A stretch of DNA of 64,000 bases from an uncultured Prevotellaceae bacterium (GTDB lineage: Bacteria > Bacteroidota > Bacteroidia > Bacteroidales > Bacteroidaceae), in contig ONLL01000019.1 of assembly GCA_900318685.1 (NCBI GenBank), positions 52,725 through 116,724 on the forward strand, given 5' to 3'. The notes under the pieces were generated by a model. The model did not search any database. It was not told where the DNA came from and saw only the letters and a list, made by a program, of their open reading frames with translations. The position numbers and the translations under genes are program-made. The stretch's first letter is position 1; each line of letters opens with the position of its first letter. Positions 56,328 through 63,995 of the stretch are shown here, one piece after another.

Positions 56328-59198
56328 ATGTATATCATTCTGATTCTTCGGCCACTTGAAAGGCTACTGGCAGGCGGGTCAAGCTCGGGAATGGGGTTCG
56401 GTATAGTGGGGGCAGAGCTGAAACGGGTGGCTTCGCTCAGTCAGTTTATGATGGTCAATGGTACTGTCAGGAGTGAACAGATAGACATCCAGCAGGAGGA
56501 CTTGCATAAACTGGCTACGCTTTGCGAAGAGTTGCGCCCAGACAGCCTTTATGTCCGATATGCCAATAAGAAGGTGTTCCGGAATGAGGAGGATTTTTGG
56601 GCTACTAAGGAAAAGGTAGTCAAGTCGCATGTGAAGCGGATGGCTGACCTGCGGATTATCAGGGCTATCGGACTGGCCGATAAGCTGGACATACCAATAC
56701 TCTATGCAAAAGAGCAGAAGACACCGCTGCACATCAAGGAGCGACTGAAATTGGTAAGCGGCATGGAAGTGACACCCGTCATGAACTTCCACCGGCATGA
56801 CGAGGGAACAAGCTACCAGCTGCAACTTCGCATTGACGGGAACTTGCTGGAAGGACTTTCTGACCATCATCTCATCGTGCTGACCCATGAGCCAGGACTG
56901 TTTATTCTTGGCAAGTGTATTTACACCTTACGGGAAGGATTTAGCGGACAACTACTGTTGCCCTTTGTCAGCAAGCAGCAGGTGGAGATACCGCGAAAGA
57001 TGGAGAACGACTATTTTCATCGTTTCATCCTGAAACAGGTGGCGCGGGCAGAGATTAATGCCGAGGGCTTTGACATCACGGATGTCAGTGTGGAGCCACA
57101 GGCTTGTCTGACGGCAGAGAAATCCATCGACGGCAGGCATATCCTATCTTTGCGGTTCAAATATGGCAGTCAGGAATATACGAGAGAGAACAAGACAAAC
57201 GGACGGGTGACGCTGACAGAGGAGCAAGATGGCTTTCGCTTTATACGGCAGATGCGCAACAAAGCTACAGAGCAGCAAATGGCTGAGATCTTGAAAGGGG
57301 TGACTGGGGTTCCCGACACCCCAATCAAGTTCTCGTCCCTGAGCAAGATGATTGACTGGCTGCGTGAATATGCCCCTAGATTGAAGGCACATGGCTTCGA
57401 TGTGATCCAACCCTCTGACCACATCTATTATATAGGGCCACTGACTGTGGAGCAGAGCGATACCTGGAAGGGTGACTGGTTGCAGACGGACGTGAACGTG
57501 ATTATTGATAACGGACGGCTACGCATCCCTTTCCTTGACCTTCGTGACACGATTCTCAAAGGCGAACAGGAATATATGCTGCCAACGGGCGAATTGCTGC
57601 TGATTCCAAGTGAATGGCTGCAACGCTACACAGACCTTTTGCTGATAGGAATGCCAAAAGGAAAAGGATTCCAAAGGCATAGAAGCCAGGTAGGAAGTGA
57701 AGAAATAAAAGATAATAGTGATAAGTTCCCTGCTGAAGTTCCAGCAGGCAGAGATTCCGTAACTATTGTGAGCCCTAGACTGAAAGCCACTTTGCGTCCC
57801 TATCAGCAGGCAGGACTGCAGTGGCTGTGGCATAACTTCGTGGCGCAGACAGGTTGCTGTCTGTCTGATGAGATGGGACTTGGCAAGACACTCCAGACAA
57901 TCGCCTTGCTGTTGCAATATAAGGAAAAGGCCAAAGTGTCCCAACGAACAACTCTGCCATCACAGGGAATGCTATTTTCGGAAGAAGAAATGCAGGGGAA
58001 CAGCCAGGAGGCGAGTTGCGGAGGACAATTCCATCTGCCCTATCGTACTTCGCTGGTCGTAGCACCAGCTTCGGTAGTGCATAACTGGCGCAATGAACTG
58101 ACCCGCTTTGCACCGTCCCTCTCGTTGATGACCTATACTGGTGATACTTCCAAGCGAAAGGACAAGCGTATTGCACTGATGCGGTGGGACGTGGTGCTGA
58201 CCACCTACCGAACTCTACTCAACGACATCGATCTGCTCTCGCAGAATGAGTTTGGCATCGTGGTATTCGACGAGAGTCAGGCCTTCAAGACTGCCACGTC
58301 ACAAATACACCAGGCCGTCACACAAATTCATGCACTTCATCGGTTGGCACTCAGTGGAACACCTGTAGAGAACAACCTGCAAGAACTGTGGAGCCTGATG
58401 AACGTGCTGAACCCGAATTTGCTGGGCGATGCCCGGTCGTTTCAGAACGCTTTTGTAAACCCTATTGCCATTCAGATGGAGGATGCACGCAGAGAGCTAT
58501 TGCGACAACTGATAGCGCCGTACTTCATGAAGCGTACTAAGGAAGAAGTGCTCAACGACCTGCCTGAACGCCAGGACGAGGTTGTGGTTTGCACAATGGC
58601 AGATGAACAGGCCCGTCTTTATGCAGAGGAACTATCGAAGGCTCGCAACGAGTGGCTTGATCCCCATGCAAATAGCCAAGGTCGCCAGATACATATTCTT
58701 GCTGCTCTCCAACGCCTGCGCCAGATAGCCAACGGCGAAGGTAAACTAAGCGTGGTCTTTGACCATCTGGAGAACCTGCGACAGACACGACACAAGGTGC
58801 TTCTGTTCAGTGAATACGTCAGCTTGTTGGAACATGTGGGTAGCGAGATGACGAGTCGTGGCTGGAACTATGCCCTGCTGACAGGACAGACGCAGGACAG
58901 GGAGCAAGTGATAGACCGTTTCCAGCAGTCACTCGATTGTCAGTTCTTCCTGATTTCACTGAAAGCTGGAGGTGTGGGGCTAAACCTGACAGCTGCTGAT
59001 TATGTGTTCTTACTCGACCCGTGGTGGAACCGAGCTGCAGAGGAGCAGGCCATCGCCCGTGCCCACCGCATTGGCCAGCAACGTTCGGTATTTGTCTATC
59101 GTTTCGTCTCGGCTGGTACGCTCGAAGAACAGATACTCACTCTACAAGACCGCAAGCAGTCGCTGATAGACAGCGTCATGCCGTTTATCTGCAAATAG
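56328..59198 (+). CDS. SNF2-family DEAD/DEAH-like helicase
   Basis: The 956-residue protein is a Swi2/Snf2-type ATPase. About 480 N-terminal residues form a family-specific domain without recognised motifs. The helicase core begins around residue 485 (LRPYQQAGLQWLWHNF), with Walker A in LSDEMGLGKTLQTIALLL, Walker B as VVFDESQAF (DESQ in place of the common DEAH), motif III LSGTPVENNLQELWSLMNVL, and the C-terminal part LISLKAGGVGLNLTAADYVF with ARAHRIGQQRSVFVYRFV. These proteins move along duplex DNA or remodel protein-DNA complexes; the RapA-like and defence-related groups are both possible. No methylase or restriction partner is adjacent. Confidence 0.93.
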   Translation: MYIILILRPLERLLAGGSSSGMGFGIVGAELKRVASLSQFMMVNGTVRSEQIDIQQEDLHKLATLCEELRPDSLYVRYANKKVFRNEEDFWATKEKVVKSHVKRMADLRIIRAIGLADKLDIPILYAKEQKTPLHIKERLKLVSGMEVTPVMNFHRHDEGTSYQLQLRIDGNLLEGLSDHHLIVLTHEPGLFILGKCIYTLREGFSGQLLLPFVSKQQVEIPRKMENDYFHRFILKQVARAEINAEGFDITDVSVEPQACLTAEKSIDGRHILSLRFKYGSQEYTRENKTNGRVTLTEEQDGFRFIRQMRNKATEQQMAEILKGVTGVPDTPIKFSSLSKMIDWLREYAPRLKAHGFDVIQPSDHIYYIGPLTVEQSDTWKGDWLQTDVNVIIDNGRLRIPFLDLRDTILKGEQEYMLPTGELLLIPSEWLQRYTDLLLIGMPKGKGFQRHRSQVGSEEIKDNSDKFPAEVPAGRDSVTIVSPRLKATLRPYQQAGLQWLWHNFVAQTGCCLSDEMGLGKTLQTIALLLQYKEKAKVSQRTTLPSQGMLFSEEEMQGNSQEASCGGQFHLPYRTSLVVAPASVVHNWRNELTRFAPSLSLMTYTGDTSKRKDKRIALMRWDVVLTTYRTLLNDIDLLSQNEFGIVVFDESQAFKTATSQIHQAVTQIHALHRLALSGTPVENNLQELWSLMNVLNPNLLGDARSFQNAFVNPIAIQMEDARRELLRQLIAPYFMKRTKEEVLNDLPERQDEVVVCTMADEQARLYAEELSKARNEWLDPHANSQGRQIHILAALQRLRQIANGEGKLSVVFDHLENLRQTRHKVLLFSEYVSLLEHVGSEMTSRGWNYALLTGQTQDREQVIDRFQQSLDCQFFLISLKAGGVGLNLTAADYVFLLDPWWNRAAEEQAIARAHRIGQQRSVFVYRFVSAGTLEEQILTLQDRKQSLIDSVMPFICK

Positions 59199-59275
59199 GT
59201 TGCAAAGTGGCCGAAGGGCGTGACCAAAACTGCCGATTAGGCAAGTAAAAGCTGCAACCACTATATTTCCTTCCT

Positions 59276-59345
59276 ATAATCTATATACTTTCACAGTGTA
59301 ATCTATATACTTTCTCTACATAATCAATATATTTCCTCCTCGTAA
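59276..59345. repeat. 22-23 bp direct repeats (iteron-like)
   Basis: Units such as TAATCTATATACTTTC occur twice almost exactly and a third time diverged (AATCAATATATTTCC), with a spacing of 22-23 bp, about two helical turns. Confidence 0.75.
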
Positions 59346-59356
59346 TCATTACACAA

Positions 59357-59513
59357 AAATGGTTACGGTTACAGTTGTAACCATGTAACCGCTGAGGGAG
59401 AAAGATGTGTAACCATTGTGTGTAAGTATATGATTAGCAAATGTTTATATGTTTAATATGGTATTGGTTGCAGGAAAAAGGTTACATGATTACAACTGTA
59501 ACCGTAACCATTT
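59357..59513. repeat. 34-bp inverted repeat made of GGTTAC boxes
   Basis: Arms 59357-59390 and 59480-59513 are complementary at 33 of 34 positions. Each arm contains GGTTACGGTTAC and GTAACC, so each is also partly self-complementary. The 89-bp interior has further TGTAACC copies. It lies 96 bp before the -7 box of the toxin-antitoxin pair. Confidence 0.9.
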
Positions 59514-59608
59514 GGATCTTTTTCACTATGTGTCTGACATTTTGTGACTATTACCTTAATAATTATCAAAAAAGAGGGACGAGTGCTCTGTAATTCAGAA
59601 ACATTTTG

Positions 59609-59616
59609 TAACTTTG
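59609..59616 (+). promoter_or_regulatory. -7 promoter element of the PIN toxin pair
   Basis: TAACTTTG followed by CACC lies 31 bp before the antitoxin ATG. Confidence 0.75.
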
Positions 59617-59647
59617 CACCGAATATTCAACTTAACATGTTAAGACT

Positions 59648-59866
59648 ATGGCAACAATGGCAAACAATGTACAGATGCAAGGCGTTTACGTGAACGTGCC
59701 GGCCGTGGACTTGTCGTTCTTTCGCGAACTCATCCGCAAGTTCGGCTGGCAGGCAGAGACGCGCGAGCAGTTGCTCGACCGATTTGTCAGCAGCCGCCCA
59801 GCCACCCCCGGTATCAGCGAAGAGGAAATCATGGACGAAGTGAAAGCCGTGAGATACGCTAAATGA
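59648..59866 (+). CDS. Small antitoxin-like protein of the PIN pair
   Basis: This 72-residue protein (core QGVYVNVPAVDLSFFRELIR then KFGWQAETREQLLDRFVSSR) is short, starts with a beta-strand-like part and has helices that could wrap a PIN toxin. No DNA-binding fold was clearly recognised. The stop overlaps the start of the PIN gene by 4 bp, as in VapBC-type operons, which is the main reason for calling it the antitoxin. Confidence 0.75.
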   Translation: MATMANNVQMQGVYVNVPAVDLSFFRELIRKFGWQAETREQLLDRFVSSRPATPGISEEEIMDEVKAVRYAK

Positions 59867-60279
59867 ACAAAGTAATCATTGACACAAATCTCTGGATTTC
59901 ATTCCTCATCGGTCATCAGGCTGGCCTCGTGCGCCGGATGCTGACAGACCTGCGCTTTGATGTTTACGTCTGCGCACAGCTCATCGAGGAAATCCGCGAT
60001 GTGGCTAACCGTGATAAGATACGCAAATATCTTGGCCCTAACGACCTCGATGACCTGTTGGACATCATTAATGCCTTCTGCCAGTTTGCCCTCATTGAGG
60101 CCGATATCAGTCCGATGGCCATCCGAGACCCGAAAGACCTCTATCTCCTTGCACTTGCCGACACTATAGGAGCCGATTACATCGTCAGTGGCGATGCCGA
60201 CCTGACAGACCTCGGACAGTATAACCAAACAAGAATCATCAAGCTTGCCGACTTTAAGGCAATGATGCAATATCTTTAA
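59863..60279 (+). CDS. PIN-domain toxin (COG1569/VapC-like)
   Basis: The 138-residue protein has the PIN-domain acidic residues: IIDTNLWISFLIG near the start, LIEEIRDVANRDK (the second site) and RDPKDLYLLALADTIGADYI then VSGDADLTDL near the end. PIN toxins cleave tRNA or rRNA to stop growth; this subgroup is listed as a putative toxin-antitoxin PIN protein (COG1569). Its partner is encoded just upstream. It converges with the M23 peptidase gene, with 54 bp between them. Confidence 0.9.
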   Translation: MNKVIIDTNLWISFLIGHQAGLVRRMLTDLRFDVYVCAQLIEEIRDVANRDKIRKYLGPNDLDDLLDIINAFCQFALIEADISPMAIRDPKDLYLLALADTIGADYIVSGDADLTDLGQYNQTRIIKLADFKAMMQYL

Positions 60280-60333
60280 TCCCCCCATCCCTATGCAGAA
60301 AGTGTGCGAGACGATAACAATGTTTAACATGGA

Positions 60334-60861
60334 TTATTTCTCTAACTCTTTTATCGGATTGATATAGAATGCTATCTGTTTGGCCTCCCACCGCCAGTCA
60401 CCTTGTGGGATGAAGCTACAGATGCTGTAGTGCAGGTGAGGCGGTTTACCTTTGGCATTGCCTGTGTCACCTACCTTACCTATGATGGATTTCTTAGTGA
60501 CAATAGCACCGATATGAGTATTGATCTCGCTAAGATGAGCATAGTAGTGGAATCGGAGACCTGAGCTGAAGATCAGAACACAGTTGCCTCCGATTTTCAT
60601 GTCACGTGCAGTAGCTACCACTATTCCACCGATAGCAGGGTGTACGACAGTTCCCTTCTTTGCAAAGATGTCTATTCCGTTGTGCATATGGTCGCCCCAA
60701 GGATGCCAGAACGACTTCTGGTTGTAGCTCTCTCGTCCACAGCCTTCAACTGGATTCTGGATCTTGGTTGGCAGCAGGAAGTCGATGAGCAACAGAGCTA
60801 CTATGATATATAGTGCTATCTTTAGTCTTTTCTTCCACTTTGATTTAATGTTGTTAATCAT
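60334..60861 (-). CDS. M23-family peptidoglycan endopeptidase
   Basis: This 175-residue protein has one N-terminal transmembrane helix (about 12-30) and no cleaved signal is obvious. The LytM-type peptidase domain has the zinc ligands H60 and D64 (HNGIDIFAKKG), H144 in PHLHYS with H142 as catalytic residue, and H109 in HYYAHLSE. All expected metal and catalytic residues are present, so it should be active on peptidoglycan cross-links. It overlaps the pseudo-transpeptidase gene by 8 bp and ends the four-gene minus-strand unit, which points to a joint wall-related function. Confidence 0.92.
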   Translation of the reverse strand: MINNIKSKWKKRLKIALYIIVALLLIDFLLPTKIQNPVEGCGRESYNQKSFWHPWGDHMHNGIDIFAKKGTVVHPAIGGIVVATARDMKIGGNCVLIFSSGLRFHYYAHLSEINTHIGAIVTKKSIIGKVGDTGNAKGKPPHLHYSICSFIPQGDWRWEAKQIAFYINPIKELEK

Positions 60862-62029
60862 TTATCATTTTATGATCCACCATCCATTCTGCGATTTGCC
60901 TGAAGACTGTACCAGCAATAAGTCCGCCGCTATGAGGGCCCCATATAACATTGAGACTGACAATGATGCTGTATTCAGGCTTTTCTGTAGGTAAAAAGCC
61001 ACAGAAGCCAAGCTGATATTCATAGACCTTATCGTCATCCTCCCCCCAGATGACATTCAACTGAGACGTGCCAGTTTTTCCTGCAACAGAAACCTTCTCT
61101 GTGCCAGCTCTCTTTCCCAAGCCCTCTTCCACAGTCTTCTGCAACACCCAACGCATTTCATTGATGTTTTCTTGGCGGGCTATATGCTCATTAATAACCT
61201 CTGGTTCTCTTGGCTTCAGCGTTGGCTTCACCATCATGCCGTCATTTGCTATAGCATTATAGATAGTCAGCATCTGGATAGGAGCAATCTTACATTCATA
61301 TCCGATGGTATGCCAAGGGAACATATAATTCTTCCAGCAGCTGTCTCTGGGTGTATGATATGTTGCAGGTCGCAACCCTGTGATTCCCCCTATGCTGTCA
61401 GGCTGACCAAAGCTCATTTTGTCGAGCTGATCAAAATAGCTGCTTGCATCATTGTGGAATGCTTTTAAGACGGTCTTAGCTATTCCTATATTTGAAGAAA
61501 AGCATAAAGCTTGACCCACCAAAAGCTCACCATATCCTCCCAGCTTATGGTTGTGATCCCCCATTCTATGTTCATCATCCACAGGCCATATGCCATCACC
61601 AGCATCCACTCTATCAAACAGACTGACGCTATCCGTTTCCATCGCTGCCAATAGAGACGGCACCCCCATCAGTTGGCCCAATTCCTGCTGATAGGCAAAG
61701 TTGTCACATGGCACATACTGTCCGTCATATCTGCGCTCCAACCCCACTATAGCTTTGATAGCACCTGTTTTCACTTCCATCACGATAGCCTGTCCATGCA
61801 ATCCGCTGACCTGCATCAGCTTTTCTCTTAACACAGAATCTACAGCTTCCTGTAAGGCTGGAGCTATGGTTGTCCCCACATATTTTTGTGGTGGTTCTTC
61901 CTTTGTCTTTTTTATCAAAAGGCAGGAAAGAACAGCAATGATTACCACACAAACAGCAACAATTATCCACGACCAGTAGGATTTCCGTTTGTTTGGAAGA
62001 CCCAACACCTGTAGTTCATCATCTCTCAT
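60854..62029 (-). CDS. Penicillin-binding-protein homologue lacking the catalytic Ser and Lys
   Basis: The 391-residue protein has one transmembrane helix (about 20-39) and an FtsI-type transpeptidase domain but no dimerisation domain. The neighbourhood of the active site aligns with class B PBPs: DNFAYQQELGQLMGVPSLLA stands where EPGSTFK-type sequence is usual, so the catalytic Ser is replaced by Gln 119 and the Lys by Gly 122. SxN is present as SSN 178-180 in CFSSNIGIAK, and KTG at 318-320 in VAGKTGTSQ. Acyl transfer is therefore not expected, while ligand binding may remain. The start at 62029 overlaps the LytTR stop by 4 bp. A sensor or scaffold role is inferred. The longer frame from 62260 overlaps LytTR and is not used. 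Confidence 0.88.
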   Translation of the reverse strand: MRDDELQVLGLPNKRKSYWSWIIVAVCVVIIAVLSCLLIKKTKEEPPQKYVGTTIAPALQEAVDSVLREKLMQVSGLHGQAIVMEVKTGAIKAIVGLERRYDGQYVPCDNFAYQQELGQLMGVPSLLAAMETDSVSLFDRVDAGDGIWPVDDEHRMGDHNHKLGGYGELLVGQALCFSSNIGIAKTVLKAFHNDASSYFDQLDKMSFGQPDSIGGITGLRPATYHTPRDSCWKNYMFPWHTIGYECKIAPIQMLTIYNAIANDGMMVKPTLKPREPEVINEHIARQENINEMRWVLQKTVEEGLGKRAGTEKVSVAGKTGTSQLNVIWGEDDDKVYEYQLGFCGFLPTEKPEYSIIVSLNVIWGPHSGGLIAGTVFRQIAEWMVDHKMIND

Positions 62030-62409
62030 AATTTCTCCTCCTTTCCTGTTTCTGATTCTATCAATGCCTTCAACTGTTTCAAAGCCTCTTTTGATGCCTG
62101 TAGTGTAAAAGCCTGATTCACTTCCGTATTCGACATTACCAGTTGTTGTTTGTTGACATTGATCTTGAAGATGTACGTGCGATTGATGATCAGCTGCTTG
62201 CCAATGCGGATAAAGGTCATGGCCTCCCTGCCCAGCTGTTCTTCCATCATCTGCTGACAATGAGCAAGGTTCATGGTGAACACGAGCTGCGTCTTGTCAT
62301 GCAGCACCATTGTGGAGTAGTTGCCATCTGACTCCACATAAACCACTCGTTCTGGCTTCACCCTTGCGAGTTCGTTAGTGTTCGATATGATCAGTACTTT
62401 GTTGCTCAC
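62026..62409 (-). CDS. Stand-alone LytTR DNA-binding regulator
   Basis: This 127-residue protein is little more than a LytTR domain (about 15-115), with RVVYVESDGNYSTMVLHDKT, the sequence start typical for this fold, and FIRIGKQLIINRTYIFKIN. There is no receiver domain, so it is not a classic response regulator. LytTR proteins bind direct repeats upstream of promoters and often control wall or virulence genes. It lies between a small membrane protein gene and the PBP homologue, so it may regulate this unit. No palindromic target was identified. Confidence 0.92.
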   Translation of the reverse strand: MSNKVLIISNTNELARVKPERVVYVESDGNYSTMVLHDKTQLVFTMNLAHCQQMMEEQLGREAMTFIRIGKQLIINRTYIFKINVNKQQLVMSNTEVNQAFTLQASKEALKQLKALIESETGKEEKL

Positions 62410-62427
62410 TGTTGTTTGGTTTTTGGT

Positions 62428-62796
62428 TTACAATCGCTTTTCACCAGGCATTTCTTGCTGACCATTTCGTTTTTCGTCCGAACGACCTATTTGGAATATT
62501 TTATAGCACAAGAACAAAAATCCCCCAACAAGCATGATGGTTATTGCGCAATCATTAAAGAATGTGCACCAACGATAGAGATTGTAGTCGCCAAAAGAAG
62601 AATAGAAACTTCCATCACTGATAGACCAAGTTTCCTGTCCCAGTACACTGCCATTAAAGTAGGCATAGGCACAACATGGCACTGCAACTACGAGGGTAGC
62701 CAGCACTGTCTTCCACTTCTTTTTACTAAAAGCGAGAATGACGCAAAACTCAATAAGCAAACAGATTGCCCAGAAGATGGTTATATATATTATCAT
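62428..62796 (-). CDS. Small three-helix membrane protein
   Basis: The 122-residue protein has transmembrane segments at about residues 2-22, 29-47 and 82-102, with an outer loop of about 35 residues (SVLGQETWSISDGSFYSSFG). The C-terminal tail is polar and charged. The family is not recognised. It is the first gene of the LytTR unit and, by analogy with LytTR-associated membrane proteins that restrain their regulator, could sequester the LytTR protein; this is only inferred from context. Confidence 0.7.
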   Translation of the reverse strand: MIIYITIFWAICLLIEFCVILAFSKKKWKTVLATLVVAVPCCAYAYFNGSVLGQETWSISDGSFYSSFGDYNLYRWCTFFNDCAITIMLVGGFLFLCYKIFQIGRSDEKRNGQQEMPGEKRL

Positions 62797-62816
62797 GTTA
62801 CTTTTATTTGCTGTTG

Positions 62817-62824
62817 CAAAGTTA
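62817..62824 (-). promoter_or_regulatory. -7 promoter element of the LytTR unit
   Basis: TAACTTTG followed by CAAC on the minus strand, 20 nt before the ATG at 62796. Confidence 0.75.
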
Positions 62825-62844
62825 CCACTATTTATTCAAAAAGC

Positions 62845-62882
62845 AACCACCCATTATGATATTTTGTATGAAATGGGTGGTT
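62845..62882 (-). terminator. Hairpin terminator after the mobilisation-region gene
   Basis: A perfect 11-bp stem (AACCACCCATT with AATGGGTGGTT) has a 16-nt loop and a following T-run on the minus strand. It separates the upstream mobilisation genes from the LytTR unit. Confidence 0.8.
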
Positions 62883-62910
62883 GGGTGTATGAAACGATGT
62901 CGTCTTTTAT

Positions 62911-63204
62911 CTAAAGAGCCTCACACCTTTCTATCATCTGTGAAAGTGCAGCTGAAATCTGCATAAGATTAGCTTTTTTACCACAGAAGTAATACGGCGC
63001 TAGTATGACCGAATTTCCAGAGGAACTTGCTATATCCATGATTTCACTCATTAAAACGGAAACTGTCCCACATTCAACTCTAATTCTATTCCTGTTAGGA
63101 TATGAGGACATGCTTTCGTACATCAGTGCTTCGACTTTAGGTTCAATTTGTTTCAGTAAGGTGTTAATCTTACCGATATTCTTGAAATTATTAAAAAAGC
63201 CCAT
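62911..63204 (-). CDS. Hypothetical protein of the mobilisation region
   Basis: This 97-residue protein (MGFFNNFKNIGKINTLLKQI at the start) has no recognised family. It begins inside the end of the MobC-like gene, overlapping by 52 bp in another frame, so it may be translationally coupled. A terminator follows. The sequence has a regular composition and seems a real gene. Confidence 0.6.
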   Translation of the reverse strand: MGFFNNFKNIGKINTLLKQIEPKVEALMYESMSSYPNRNRIRVECGTVSVLMSEIMDIASSSGNSVILAPYYFCGKKANLMQISAALSQMIERCEAL

Positions 63205-63584
63205 AGTCGGTAGTCGTTGATTATCTTCATCACCCCGTCAAGAACCTCCTTTAATCTGTAGTTGGTACGGTAGAGACTTGTCTGATGGCTGAGTTTCGTC
63301 AGTTGGTTAAGGTTGTTCGCCACTCCTGCAAGGTTGCGGAATATGCTTGCGTCCACCGTTGTATGTGCAATGGGCATCTCTGTCTGAAGTACCGTATCTC
63401 GGATATACTCTGCCAGTCGTCTGTTCGCCTTTCGGCTTCTGATGCGAAGTGTCTCATAGTCTATCTTTGATAATTTGACGGTGACGGACTTTGACCGTCT
63501 GCGGGCCTGGGGCAGTGTCGGCCTGCCTCCCGTGTTCCTATGTTCTCTCATCTCTGTTGGCTTGGTTGATGTTGTCATTGTCAT
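63153..63584 (-). CDS. MobC-like plasmid mobilisation relaxosome protein
   Basis: This 143-residue protein is basic and begins TGGRPTLPQARRRSKSVTVK, then LRIRSRKANRRLAEYIRDTV and ASIFRNLAGVANNLNQLTKL, the pattern of the MobC/BMGB family that helps relaxases nick oriT in Bacteroidales mobilisable elements. No relaxase gene lies in the window; a MobB/MbpA-type gene would be expected downstream, but a different small gene follows. The element may be decayed or extend beyond the window. ATG at 63584 was chosen, with a further Met at 63578. Confidence 0.85.
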   Translation of the reverse strand: MTMTTSTKPTEMREHRNTGGRPTLPQARRRSKSVTVKLSKIDYETLRIRSRKANRRLAEYIRDTVLQTEMPIAHTTVDASIFRNLAGVANNLNQLTKLSHQTSLYRTNYRLKEVLDGVMKIINDYRLWAFLIISRISVRLTPY

Positions 63585-63596
63585 TCATCGCGAAGG

Positions 63597-63720
63597 GACA
63601 AAAAAAGACCGTCACGTCGGACGGCCTATATATAATATAATGTATAGGACCGAAAGCGGGAAGCCGTGAGCCAGCAGATGCCGACGCGACTTCCCGTTCT
63701 TAATTGTTGATTGGGTAATA
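63597..63720. other. Possible oriT region
   Basis: Upstream of the MobC-like gene are a hairpin with CGGGAAG at 63657-63663 and CTTCCCG at 63690-63696 (26-nt loop), a smaller CCGTC/GACGG hairpin around 63609-63624 and an A+T-rich stretch between them. This position and layout are usual for oriT in Bacteroidales mobilisable elements. The nic site was not identified. Confidence 0.5.
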
Positions 63721-63752
63721 GTTCCATGATTTCATTTTTTTCGCTATACAGA

Positions 63753-63995
63753 TTATTCAACAACAGTATCAAATTCGCTTAATGATGTCGGATGAATATC
63801 ATCAAAATAAATTCTTATGTTATTTGAATAATATGAAATACTATTGACACCCTTCAATTTCTCCATATCAAAACCATATCTGGCAATTGGAATATTTTTG
63901 GCATCAACAAGAATCATTTCTAAACCATTTGATTTCTCTTGAAGAGTCAAATATAGCACATTCCTTGTGTTACAGTGAATTATTCTCGTTTCCAT
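63753..63995 (-). CDS. Small hypothetical protein
   Basis: This 80-residue protein (METRIIHCNTRNVLYLTLQE at the start, YGFDMEKLKGVNSISYYSNN in the middle) has a complete frame with an ATG at 63995. It has no signal peptide or membrane segment. The family is not recognised. It lies beyond the possible oriT and on the same strand as the mobilisation genes, so it may be part of the same element. A+T content is high. Confidence 0.55.
   Translation of the reverse strand: METRIIHCNTRNVLYLTLQEKSNGLEMILVDAKNIPIARYGFDMEKLKGVNSISYYSNNIRIYFDDIHPTSLSEFDTVVE

Larger units (their letters stand above)
59199..59608. other. A+T-rich intergenic region with direct and inverted repeats
   Basis: About 400 bp lie between the SNF2 gene and the promoter of the PIN toxin pair. 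It has no gene. It holds about three direct repeats of 22-23 bp (59276-59345) and a 34-bp inverted repeat (59357-59513), both described separately. Confidence 0.6.
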
